In this document: piece by piece, positions 52,044 through 60,851 of the stretch | Position numbering within the stretch: the stretch's first letter is position 1 | Layout of the letters: each line of letters begins with the position of its first letter | Assembly: GCA_964577985.1 (NCBI GenBank) | Contig: CAZOAR010000005.1 | Location: 12,717 to 76,716 of the forward strand | From: CAZOAR01 sp964577985 | GTDB taxonomy: Bacteria > Gemmatimonadota > CAZMKB01 > CAZNLH01 | Direction: 5' to 3' | DNA: 64,000 bases | The notes under the pieces: generated by a model | What the model was told of the DNA's origin: nothing | The model's database searches: none | What the model saw: only the letters and a program-made list of their open reading frames with translations | Made by a program: the position numbers and the translations under genes

Positions 52044-54866
52044 ATGATAATACGTCGCATAAGTGGCATACTCGCTGTCTGCCTGGCAGGTGCAGCAGTC
52101 TCCGTTTTCGGCCAGGAACTTCCGGTCGTCCACTACGGCACGAAGGAGGGTCTTTCCTCCGTCTTCGTAGTCGCGCTCACGCAGGGCAGAGACGGTCGCA
52201 TCTGGATAGCGCACAATGCCGGTCTGTCCGTGTATGACGGCTCTGAGTTCAAGAACTGGAAGAGAGAGGACGGCCTTCTCGGGACCACTCCCAACTCGAT
52301 TATGATGGATAATGATGACGTCCTCTGGATATCGTTTCCGGAGGAGGGACTGCAGTACATGGAACGAGACGAAACGTTTCATGCCGTCCCCGACCCGGAT
52401 TCAATAATGAAGGAGCACCGGATCCCGTTCCTGTTCAAAATGAACGATGGCCAGATATACGGAACGGGGAGTGAAGGCTACTATACGATTTCGAAGGAGG
52501 GAGTGTACGGGCCATACTACCCTGTCGAAGGAAAGTCCGGATGGATCACCTGCGTCATGGACGCCGGCCCGGCGCTGGGGATCCTGGCGGCGACCGAAGA
52601 CGGTGTCTACAGGGTCGATAAGGGATCATCGGAACTCCTGCATCTCCCATACGAGGAGATCGGAACCAGGGGCGTATCCATCATTACTGCCGGGCTCGAC
52701 GGCGACATCTGGTTTCTCTCCGGCAACGACAGGATGATCCGTTGGAATGAAGGCAAATGTCGTATCTGGGATCTCGCGGAACAGATCGGGCATCCCCTGG
52801 TCGCCGTGTTCGAGATGAAAATGGACCCGCTGGGTAACCTGTGGATAGCCACGGGGGACGGTCTGCTCCGCTGGAGAGATGGCAAAGTGGAGGTCTTCTC
52901 AGAAGAACAAGGCCTTTCCAGCGTCTGGCTCAACTATCTTCTTGTCGACAGGGAAGGAATCCTGTGGCTCGCGACGGAGAGCGGACTTGATAAGATAAGT
53001 CAGATGGCGTTCCGGAACCTCCTCTACAGGAAAGAGCTTCCGGTGAACGCCGTCTGGGCTATGGAAGTGTTGCCCGACAGCTCCATGTGGATAGGCACAA
53101 ACGCCGGTATAGTGGTGATAGACAAAGAGTGGGGATCAAGAGTCATAACCGGGGAGGACGGCCTCCCGGAAATGGCGATCGTGGACATGAAGGCCACTGA
53201 TGACGGCAAGGTCTGGATCCTTGGTTACAATGGCCTCCACCTCTGGGACGGGCAACGATTCAAGTCATATCCCGATAAGAAGCTGGAGAGCGCTGACCTG
53301 TGGGGCATTCTTCCTGTCACCGATAATGAGCTGTGGGTCTACTCCTCGAAGGGAATTTTCATTCTTGACGCGAATACGGGCGAATTCTCCGAGCATCCAC
53401 TCAACGACCGGATCGTCGGTGCCAGAAACCTCTATGACATGATATTGAGAAAGAACGGCGACGTCTTTGTCGTCGGTGAGAGGATCAACCTCATCAAGCC
53501 CACAGGGACTCTTGAGGAGATACGTCTCCCTGAGCAGAGCCGGAACATGTCTATCTTCACAGTCCTGGAGGAGGATGATATCATCTGGTTCGTGACAAAC
53601 GAGGGGTTGATATCTTTCGATTGGAAAGAGTGGAAAAAATATCCGGTCGAAGGGAGGGTCCTCTTCGACATGGTGAAGGTGAAGGACGGAGAGTTCTGGC
53701 TTGGCTGCAACTCCGGAATCGCAAGATTCGACGGAGAGAAGTACGACTTCTTCGGGTTCAACGACGGTATCGCGGTGGAGGAATGCAACACGGTCAGGAT
53801 CGACAGGATGGGAAGAGTCTGGTTCGGGGGAAAGAATGTCACTATAGCTTATCCGGAATCGATACCTGAATTCCCCGCGCAGAAGCCGTTGATCACAAGG
53901 GTCGAAGTGGGGCAGGAAGAATATTCTCTCCCCGAAAAGATCTCGTTTCCATCACGCGAGCGGGGTATAGAATTTCATTTCTCGACCCCCAGTTTCTGTA
54001 ACGAGCAGCAACAGGTCTTCCGTTACAGGATGGACCGTCTGGAACCGAACTGGTCAGGCCAGGTGAGAGACCGTTCCGTCAGGTATGCCAATCTTCCTCC
54101 GGGCCAGTACTTCTTCGAGGTGCAGTCGCGCCAGAGGCGAGGTGGTTGGGACGGAGAAGTCGCGCGGATGGATGTGAATGTGCTTCCGGCATTCTGGCAG
54201 ACTTCCTCGGCCAGGGCCGTATTCATCCTTTTCCTTATCGCCTCGGGCTTCCTTATCAGCTTCGCCAGGATGAGACACCTTGAAGCTCAGAGAATCAAGT
54301 TGAAAAAAGTCGTGAGCAAGCAGACGAAGAAGATAAGAAAACAACGCGACGAGCTGGCTGAGCTGGCCACGCTGGATCAGCTCACAGGTCTGCCGAACCG
54401 CAGGAAATTCGAGGAACGTCTCGACATAGAGCTTCTACGTTCCAGACGATACGGCAGGCCGCTCTCGCTCTTCATCGTTGATATCGACAACTTCAAGGAA
54501 GTGAATGACTCCTACGGGCACCTTGCCGGAGACGATGTGTTGAGGCTCGTGGCGGTTCGGGGCAGAGAAATGGTCAGAGAGATAGATTTTTTCGCGAGAT
54601 GGGGGGGAGACGAGTTCGTCTTTCTTCTCCCTGAAACCGACAGAAAACAGGCTATAGAGACGAGCGAGCGCTTGAAGACGGTCATTCAGTCAACTCCTCT
54701 GAGGATCTCCGACGAGGTCTCCGTAACGCTGACGGTTTCAGGCGGGATATCGACCTGGGACTCGCGCGATGACGGAAGCAGGTCGAAGTCCGATCTCTTT
54801 GACGAAGCGGACAGGGCCTTGTACAAGGCGAAAAAGTCCGGCAGAGACAAGGTCTTCTTCAATTGA
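52044..54866 (+). CDS. Membrane sensor with beta-propeller repeats and GGDEF diguanylate cyclase domain
   Basis: A 940-residue hybrid-type sensor. After a signal peptide (about 22 residues) come many two-component-regulator propeller repeats with the pattern DGRIWIAH, DVLWISFPEEGL, GNLWIATGDGLLRW, GILWLATESGLDK, forming two seven-bladed propellers to about residue 610. Next is a Y_Y_Y domain (FRYRMDRLEPNWSG), one transmembrane helix near 735, a coiled coil, and a GGDEF domain starting ATLDQLTGLPNRRKFEERL. The active site is RWGGDEFVFLLPE and an inhibitory RxxD (REID) lies five residues before it. It should make c-di-GMP in response to an external ligand. No histidine kinase domain is present. 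Confidence 0.92.
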   Translation: MIIRRISGILAVCLAGAAVSVFGQELPVVHYGTKEGLSSVFVVALTQGRDGRIWIAHNAGLSVYDGSEFKNWKREDGLLGTTPNSIMMDNDDVLWISFPEEGLQYMERDETFHAVPDPDSIMKEHRIPFLFKMNDGQIYGTGSEGYYTISKEGVYGPYYPVEGKSGWITCVMDAGPALGILAATEDGVYRVDKGSSELLHLPYEEIGTRGVSIITAGLDGDIWFLSGNDRMIRWNEGKCRIWDLAEQIGHPLVAVFEMKMDPLGNLWIATGDGLLRWRDGKVEVFSEEQGLSSVWLNYLLVDREGILWLATESGLDKISQMAFRNLLYRKELPVNAVWAMEVLPDSSMWIGTNAGIVVIDKEWGSRVITGEDGLPEMAIVDMKATDDGKVWILGYNGLHLWDGQRFKSYPDKKLESADLWGILPVTDNELWVYSSKGIFILDANTGEFSEHPLNDRIVGARNLYDMILRKNGDVFVVGERINLIKPTGTLEEIRLPEQSRNMSIFTVLEEDDIIWFVTNEGLISFDWKEWKKYPVEGRVLFDMVKVKDGEFWLGCNSGIARFDGEKYDFFGFNDGIAVEECNTVRIDRMGRVWFGGKNVTIAYPESIPEFPAQKPLITRVEVGQEEYSLPEKISFPSRERGIEFHFSTPSFCNEQQQVFRYRMDRLEPNWSGQVRDRSVRYANLPPGQYFFEVQSRQRRGGWDGEVARMDVNVLPAFWQTSSARAVFILFLIASGFLISFARMRHLEAQRIKLKKVVSKQTKKIRKQRDELAELATLDQLTGLPNRRKFEERLDIELLRSRRYGRPLSLFIVDIDNFKEVNDSYGHLAGDDVLRLVAVRGREMVREIDFFARWGGDEFVFLLPETDRKQAIETSERLKTVIQSTPLRISDEVSVTLTVSGGISTWDSRDDGSRSKSDLFDEADRALYKAKKSGRDKVFFN

Positions 54867-54896
54867 AAAGGAATCAGGCGCAGGCCCCATTCCTTT
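54867..54896 (+). terminator. Stem-loop after the diguanylate cyclase gene
   Basis: AAAGGAAT (54867-54874) pairs with ATTCCTTT (54889-54896) over 8 bp, starting directly after the stop codon. The loop is GC-rich. The 3' arm ends in three T, a weak terminator at best. Confidence 0.4.
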
Positions 54897-55061
54897 GTAA
54901 GTCCAGCCCCCACCCTTGAACGCAGCCTCCCCGGCCGCCATTCCCGCAGTATGTATCCCTTGTGGTTTTGCAAGTGCCATGGCCTTGAGGTACGCGGCCT
55001 CGATGACTATCTTCCCACCAGAGGACCATTGTCGATTGAATCAAGCGGGCGTACCAGGCTC

Positions 55062-57392
55062 ATGTTGCTGAAGACAACCAGGATTATCACTATTTCCCTT
55101 GCTTCGCTCATCTTCTCTGCGTGCAACGGGGATACAGGTGTGAGGAGCGCAGATATGGCACGAGGAACAACGACGAAGACAGGTGAATCGATCGCCACGC
55201 TCCCGGGCGCAGCTCCTTTTTCCCCGGCCTTGAAAGAGAGACTGTCAGAGGCCGTGAGGGATGGAAAACTGCCCGGCAAGCCGAGAACGAGGCACCTGAA
55301 CGAGGACGGAACTCCCAGGTTCGTGAACCGCTTGATCTCGGAGGTGAGCCCCTACCTGCTCCAGCACGCGCACAATCCGGTCAACTGGTATCCATGGGGT
55401 GATGAGGCATTTCAGGCCGCGAAGGAGGAGGGAAAGCTCATATTCCTCTCCATTGGTTACTCCACTTGCCACTGGTGCCACGTCATGGAGGAGGAATCAT
55501 TCGAGGACCTGGAAGTGGCGACACTCCTGAATGAAAACTACGTCTCGATAAAGGTGGACCGGGAAGAGAGGCCCGACATTGACGACATATTCATGACGGT
55601 CTGCCGTGTAATGACGGGAAGCGGGGGGTGGCCATTAACGGTCATCCTGACCCCCGACAGAAAGCCGATCTTCTCGGGGACATACGTCCCGAAGACCGCT
55701 CGGATGGGCATGCCCGGCATGATGGACATACTCCCTGGCGTCGTCGATGCGTGGCGGAAAGACCCAGAAAAGATAAGACAGGTCTCCGGGAGAATAGAAG
55801 CAGCGCTCCGGGAAACGGAAGAGAGCCGCGCCGGTGAAGCGATGTCGGCTGCCTACATCGAAACGGCTTACGCCCAACTGAAGGAGCAATATGATCCCGT
55901 GAACGGTGGGTTCGGAAGCGCTCCCAAGTTCCCGACACCCCACAACCTGACATTTCTTCTGAGGTACTGGAAGAGGAGCGGGGATGGAGCTGCGCTCTCC
56001 ATGGTCGAGAAGACCCTGGAGGCAATGCGATCAGGAGGTATCTACGACCAGCTCGGTTTCGGGTTCCACCGTTACTCGACCGACGCCGGATGGATCGTCC
56101 CCCACTTCGAGAAGATGCTCTATGATCAGGCACAGCTTGCCACATTGTATGCCGAGGCGTTCCTCGCGACAGGAAGGACGGAATTCGCCCTGACCGCGCG
56201 GGAGATCCTGACTTATGTACTCCGCGACATGACATCTCCCGAGGGAGGTTTCTACAGCGCGGAAGATGCAGACAGTGACGGCGAAGAGGGGAAGTTTTAC
56301 TACTGGACGACGAAGGAAGTGCGAGACATACTCGGCGACGAGGAGAGCAGGCTGTTTCTTCGGGCGTACAACGTGGAAGAAGAGGGTAATTTCCCGGGAG
56401 GCTCTCATGGCATGAACATCCTCTATCTCCGGGGGTCTCTTGATCAACTGGCGTCCGACCTCGGAATCGAACCCGCGTCAATGGCAGCCGGCCTCGAAGC
56501 TGCCCGGGAGAGGCTTTTCGCGGCAAGGGAGGCGAGGATTCATCCATCGAAGGACGACAAGATCCTCACGGCATGGAACGGAATGATGATAACGGCACTC
56601 GCAAAGGGCTATCAGGCATTCGACGTAGAGCGATACAGGTCAGCCGCCGTGCAGGCCGCGGACTTCATACTCTCGGAGATGACCGACGCGGATGGCCGAC
56701 TTGTGAGACGGTATCGAGACGGCACTGCGTCTCTTCCGGCCCATCTCAACGACTACGCGTTCATGATTCAGGGCCTCATCGATCTCTACGAGGCGACATT
56801 CGAGGTTGAGTATCTCAAGCAGGCCATCCGCCTCGATGGAATAGTGCTGGACCGGTTCCTGGACAAGGATGACGGGGGATATTTTTTCACCGCTGACGAT
56901 GGCGAACAACTCCTGGTCCGCCGAAAAGAGGTCTACGATGGCGCTATCCCCTCGGGAAATTCGATCACCGAGCTGAACCTTATCAGGCTGTGGCGGATGA
57001 CGGGAAAACCGGAATATGGAGAAAGAGCGGCGAGACTGATGAGTGCATTCTCCGGCCAGATAGCACCCAATCCCGCAGCATATGCGCAGTTCATGAACGC
57101 GGTTGATTTCGGTCTCGGTCCCTCTTATGAGGTCGTCATAGCCGGTGCGGCAGGCGCCGAAGATACCGGCACAATGCTGCGCGCCCTGCGGGGTGAGTTC
57201 CTCCCGAACAAGGTTGTGCTGTTCCGCCCACCGGGAGATGCGGGCCTGGAAATCACGGAGATAGCCGACTATACAGGCTCCCAGACCGCAATCGACGGGC
57301 GGGCGACGGCGTACGTATGCAGGGATTTCAGTTGCCGAGTCCCTACCGTTGACGTCGATACCATGCTGTCATCGCTCGGGGTCGGCCGGTAG
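55062..57392 (+). CDS. Exported thioredoxin-domain protein of the DUF255 (YyaL/SPATA20) family
   Basis: From the ATG at 55062 the product has 776 residues and begins with a lipoprotein signal (ISLASLIFSAC). After a 70-residue linker the DUF255 thioredoxin-like domain follows: NPVNWYPWGDEAFQAAKEEGK then SIGYSTCHWCHVMEEESFED (by its key residues CHWCHVM). An alpha/alpha toroid of glycosidase-like fold runs from about 290 to the end (GGFGSAPKFPTPHNLTFLLRYW, GGIYDQLGFGFHRYSTD, WIVPHFEKMLYDQAQ). The fold is known, but biochemical function in this family is not settled. Most family members are cytosolic, so the lipobox is notable. Sequence upstream is open to 54951 but adds no domain. Confidence 0.88.
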   Translation: MLLKTTRIITISLASLIFSACNGDTGVRSADMARGTTTKTGESIATLPGAAPFSPALKERLSEAVRDGKLPGKPRTRHLNEDGTPRFVNRLISEVSPYLLQHAHNPVNWYPWGDEAFQAAKEEGKLIFLSIGYSTCHWCHVMEEESFEDLEVATLLNENYVSIKVDREERPDIDDIFMTVCRVMTGSGGWPLTVILTPDRKPIFSGTYVPKTARMGMPGMMDILPGVVDAWRKDPEKIRQVSGRIEAALRETEESRAGEAMSAAYIETAYAQLKEQYDPVNGGFGSAPKFPTPHNLTFLLRYWKRSGDGAALSMVEKTLEAMRSGGIYDQLGFGFHRYSTDAGWIVPHFEKMLYDQAQLATLYAEAFLATGRTEFALTAREILTYVLRDMTSPEGGFYSAEDADSDGEEGKFYYWTTKEVRDILGDEESRLFLRAYNVEEEGNFPGGSHGMNILYLRGSLDQLASDLGIEPASMAAGLEAARERLFAAREARIHPSKDDKILTAWNGMMITALAKGYQAFDVERYRSAAVQAADFILSEMTDADGRLVRRYRDGTASLPAHLNDYAFMIQGLIDLYEATFEVEYLKQAIRLDGIVLDRFLDKDDGGYFFTADDGEQLLVRRKEVYDGAIPSGNSITELNLIRLWRMTGKPEYGERAARLMSAFSGQIAPNPAAYAQFMNAVDFGLGPSYEVVIAGAAGAEDTGTMLRALRGEFLPNKVVLFRPPGDAGLEITEIADYTGSQTAIDGRATAYVCRDFSCRVPTVDVDTMLSSLGVGR

Positions 57393-57446
57393 CCGGCCGC
57401 AAGACACGACTCATGGACCGGGGAATGGAGTCCTTCTGCCAATACA

Positions 57447-57622
57447 GGAGTCTCCACGGATAATCTGGTTAAATCTCTATGCCATTCCTGCACCTCATGC
57501 CATTACCGCTTCACTTGCCATTCCCGCCTCACATGTCATCCCCGCTTGTCGCGAATCCCATCGCGCAATCAGGCCGATTCCGGACAAGCCGGAATGACGC
57601 GTACAAGAGCGGGGAAACTTCT
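57447..57622. repeat. Palindromic dispersed repeat, copy D
   Basis: This copy of about 176 bp starts GGAGTCTCCACGGATAATCTGG (by its first part GGAGTCTCC, 57447-57455) and ends GCGGGGAAACTTCT. The hairpin core is at 57535-57598. Between the left end and the core lie extra degenerate copies of the CATTCCCGCCTCACATG arm, as in copy A. It sits between the DUF255 gene and the promoter of the Ig-repeat lipoprotein. Confidence 0.8.
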
Positions 57623-57637
57623 GTTCTGCTAATCCGC

Positions 57638-57666
57638 TTGACAAGATTCGACAATGTTGATATCAT
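57638..57666 (+). promoter_or_regulatory. Promoter of the Ig-repeat lipoprotein/carboxypeptidase/Msr genes
   Basis: TTGACA (57638-57643) and TATCAT (57661-57666) have a 17-base spacer. The -35 is perfect and the -10 has one mismatch. Expected start near 57673, 113 bases before the lipoprotein ATG. The rest of 57393-57785 holds repeat copy D and nothing else recognisable. Confidence 0.75.
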
Positions 57667-57785
57667 CAGGTGTATTGTATACGCGCTCGATTACCGCGCA
57701 TTCAACTCTCGTGTCACCATTACCATCGCAATAGAATGAATGCCATTTTCAGAAAGACGATCCAGCGGCGGGAGGAGAGTACAAG

Positions 57786-58766
57786 ATGAGGACGCTGAAC
57801 AGATATTTCCGACCACTCATACTGATCTCGTGCATGGCGCCACTGCTGATCTCCTGCAGCGAGGAAGACATCGTCGCTCCGGGCGGCGCCACTCTCACGC
57901 TCGTCGCCAACCCGTCGAGCATACCGGCAGACGGAAACTCCACGGCAACGATAGACGCCGTCCTGCAGGGGAGCGGTGGCGAAGCGATCCAGGGAGTTAC
58001 GATCTACTTTACCACGACGCTCGGCACCATTACGGAGAAGGCGACGACCGAAGACGGAAAAGCGCAGGTTGTCCTCACCGCCGGTACTGATGAAGGGAAC
58101 GCGACGATTACGGCATTCTCGGGATCGCTGAAGGAAACACTGCAGGTCTATATAGGCTTCCAGGACATAACCATACTGCTTACCGCCAACCCTCCCGAGA
58201 TCCCCGCGGACGGCGTCTCAACATCTGACATAGGCGCGTTCGTAACCGAGCAAAAAGGTGTTGTCCCTGATGGAACGGAAGTATTCTTCACAACGACGCT
58301 CGGGACCATAGCGGCCATGGCCGAGACGCAAAGCGGTCTGGCGACCGCGACACTGACGTCCGGGATCGTCGAGGGGACTGCGACAATCACCGCGATTGTG
58401 AGCAATACGTCGCAGACCACGACCATGTCAATCGGTATCCCTGTTTCCAATATCACCCTTTCTGCCAGCCCGTCAACGTTTGAAGTGGCCACGGCGGACC
58501 TTCAGACACATCTTTCCGACATAACCGCTACCGTCTGGGACGGCGCCGGCGTCCCTATCGAGAACAAGTCCGTAATCATAACATCGGACCTCGGGCAACT
58601 CGCCTCGGGGGGGACGGCCATCAAGACGGACGAGAACGGGCAGGTGCAGGACTCCTTCAGCATCACGATCGCAGTGCCTCAGGGGACGTCGCAGTCCGTC
58701 AAGATCACGGCGACATCAGGAGACATCAGCACGACCATCACCATCACCATCACAAATACGGGCTGA
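57786..58766 (+). CDS. Lipoprotein with three bacterial Ig-like repeats
   Basis: A 326-residue lipoprotein: lipobox PLLISC near residue 22. Three repeats of about 95 residues follow, starting LTLVANPSSIPADGNST, ILLTANPPEIPADGVST and ITLSASPSTFEVATADL. The first two share FTTTLGTI at the middle, the Big-1/invasin-type Ig fold. There is no catalytic domain and the C-terminus ends in threonine/serine/isoleucine-rich sequence. It is likely a surface or periplasmic spacer or adhesin. A strong ribosome site (GGAGGAG) precedes the ATG. It is followed by the carboxypeptidase gene 126 bases later. Confidence 0.85.
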   Translation: MRTLNRYFRPLILISCMAPLLISCSEEDIVAPGGATLTLVANPSSIPADGNSTATIDAVLQGSGGEAIQGVTIYFTTTLGTITEKATTEDGKAQVVLTAGTDEGNATITAFSGSLKETLQVYIGFQDITILLTANPPEIPADGVSTSDIGAFVTEQKGVVPDGTEVFFTTTLGTIAAMAETQSGLATATLTSGIVEGTATITAIVSNTSQTTTMSIGIPVSNITLSASPSTFEVATADLQTHLSDITATVWDGAGVPIENKSVIITSDLGQLASGGTAIKTDENGQVQDSFSITIAVPQGTSQSVKITATSGDISTTITITITNTG

Positions 58767-58892
58767 TCAAATGATGGAGGGCAGGACTCGCATCATGTGC
58801 GCCACATTCCATGCCGATGTCCAGAGCGCTCCATGACCTTAGCCCGCGGTCGGCAACGCGACGCCCTGCCTGACAGGAAAGGACCCATACAT

Positions 58893-60818
58893 ATGAAGAC
58901 CATCGCACCCGCACGATCGGTGCTTCTCGCTCTCATGATCCTGACCATCCAGCTCCCTGTCACAGACGCGCGGGCGGAGGGCGTCGGCTCTTATCTTTCC
59001 ACTACCTCGAGCGACCGGCCCAATCCGTCCCGCAGCGAGCTCGACGCTCCGGATGAGTGGGTCATAGTCAGGATATCCGTCCCGTCCTTCACCGCCTCCG
59101 CCGTAAGAACGGCGAAGGAGATGGGATTTCACCTGGCCACAGAGAGAGAACCTGTGCGAGGATCCTTCGATCTCGCTGTTCCGCTGGGCCGTCTCGGCGA
59201 ACTCTCGACCCTCGGGTGGGAATATAGAGTCCTCAGGGAGGATGTGACCACACCCCGCTCACAATCAGACAAACCGGGTCCGCCTGGGACCCTGATCGAC
59301 CCCGAATACCACACCTACGAGGAGATGACCCAGGAACTGGCCTCTCTATACGCCACGCACCCGGAAATCGCCTTCATGGAGTCGCTCGGCGTGTCGACGC
59401 TGGAACACAGGGTGATGTGGGGATTCAAGATCTCGGACAACGTGGGGGTCAATGAAGATGAGCCGGCTGTCCTTTACGTAAGCACTCATCACGGCTGCGA
59501 GATGATAGGCATGGAGTACTGCCTTTATCTAATCAATTACCTCCTCTCGAATTATGGTTCGGACAGTCGCGTCACGCGCTGGGTGGACGAGACGGAGATC
59601 TGGTTCGTTCCACTCTTCAACCCCGATGGCTACTCCGCAGTCTACAATGACATCGATCACGAATGGCGCAAGAACGCCCGCGACACCAACGAGAACGGGA
59701 TTTACTATGAGTTCACAGACTCGTCATGGACCGCGGATCACGACGGAGTGGACCTCAACAGAAACTATTCGTTCAACTGGGAACTCGGGGGATCGAGCCA
59801 GCCGATGGCCTACAACTATCGGGGGGCTTCTCCTTTCTCGGAGGATGAGAACAAGTCGATGTACAAGCTCGCCACGCGCGAGATGTTCCAGATCGCAATA
59901 ACGTTCCACAGCTGGGGAGAGGTTGTCATCTATCCGTGGGATATCGACTGGAACGGTGAGCAGTCACCCGACATATCCGTGATATCGTCGATCGCGGATA
60001 CCGTGGGAAACCGCATACCGACGCAGGACGGATCTGATACATACTTCCCTTACGCAGGATCCGCGAGGGAGGGCTACATCGACAACTGGATCTATGGAGA
60101 CCTGGGGACAATATGCATGACGCTCGAGGTCAATCCCTGGCCCGTTTTCATCGCACCGGGAGACTCGATCACATCGATATGCGAGAGGCTCTTCTCCGGG
60201 ACAACTTACCTGCTCGACAGGGTCCACACCTCCGGGGTCAAGGGCCTTGTGACGAACGACCTCACGGGACTGCCCGTGTCTGCCGAGGTGAGGGTCCTGG
60301 AATACTACGCGGACTATGTCGCTCCAAGGATGTCGGATGAGACTGGCCGCTATTACAGGCTCCTGCTCCCGGCGGAGCAATACACTCTCGAGTTTATCGC
60401 GCCAGGATTCGACACCACGCTGATCACCAATGTACCCATTTACCCCGAATCCCTTACAACGGTAAATGTTTCCATGACGCCCACGGTCGGGATCAATGAC
60501 AGAGATCCCGCGGGACACATCAAGGCAGGGACTTCCTCCATAGGGCAGAATTATCCGAATCCCTTCAATCCTTCCACAACCATTTCATTCGCCGTTTCAG
60601 GCAACGATGATGCAGGACACAGGGTCAGCCTCATGATCTATGACATGCGCGGGCGGCGCATCAGGACGCTCGTCCACTCAAATCTCGCGCCCGGCACACA
60701 CAACGTGGTGTGGGATGGAAAGACCGGCAGCGGGATCGGAGTGCCGTCCGGAGTTTACTTTTACACCCTGAAGCAGGACGGGGTGGTCTCAAGCAGGAAG
60801 ATGACGCTCGTCAGGTAG
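58893..60818 (+). CDS. Secreted M14 zinc carboxypeptidase with C-terminal sorting domain
   Basis: The 641-residue product has a signal peptide (residues 1-29), a propeptide region and the M14 domain. Metal ligands are in STHHGCEMIGMEYCLYL near residue 200 (H and E) and TFHSWGEVVIYPWD near 335 (H). DLNRNYSFNWE near 290 is substrate-binding, and the catalytic glutamate is in MTLEVNPWP near 410. A carboxypeptidase regulatory-like beta domain follows (GLVTNDLTGLPVSAEVRV). The C-terminus carries QNYPNPFNPSTTISFAV and ends GVYFYTLKQDG...KMTLVR, a FlgD-like type IX-style sorting domain. It trims C-terminal residues of external peptides. The ATG has AAAGGA upstream. Confidence 0.92.
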   Translation: MKTIAPARSVLLALMILTIQLPVTDARAEGVGSYLSTTSSDRPNPSRSELDAPDEWVIVRISVPSFTASAVRTAKEMGFHLATEREPVRGSFDLAVPLGRLGELSTLGWEYRVLREDVTTPRSQSDKPGPPGTLIDPEYHTYEEMTQELASLYATHPEIAFMESLGVSTLEHRVMWGFKISDNVGVNEDEPAVLYVSTHHGCEMIGMEYCLYLINYLLSNYGSDSRVTRWVDETEIWFVPLFNPDGYSAVYNDIDHEWRKNARDTNENGIYYEFTDSSWTADHDGVDLNRNYSFNWELGGSSQPMAYNYRGASPFSEDENKSMYKLATREMFQIAITFHSWGEVVIYPWDIDWNGEQSPDISVISSIADTVGNRIPTQDGSDTYFPYAGSAREGYIDNWIYGDLGTICMTLEVNPWPVFIAPGDSITSICERLFSGTTYLLDRVHTSGVKGLVTNDLTGLPVSAEVRVLEYYADYVAPRMSDETGRYYRLLLPAEQYTLEFIAPGFDTTLITNVPIYPESLTTVNVSMTPTVGINDRDPAGHIKAGTSSIGQNYPNPFNPSTTISFAVSGNDDAGHRVSLMIYDMRGRRIRTLVHSNLAPGTHNVVWDGKTGSGIGVPSGVYFYTLKQDGVVSSRKMTLVR

Positions 60819-60851
60819 GGGGAGCGCCTCTGACAGAACCGGGGACATGCA

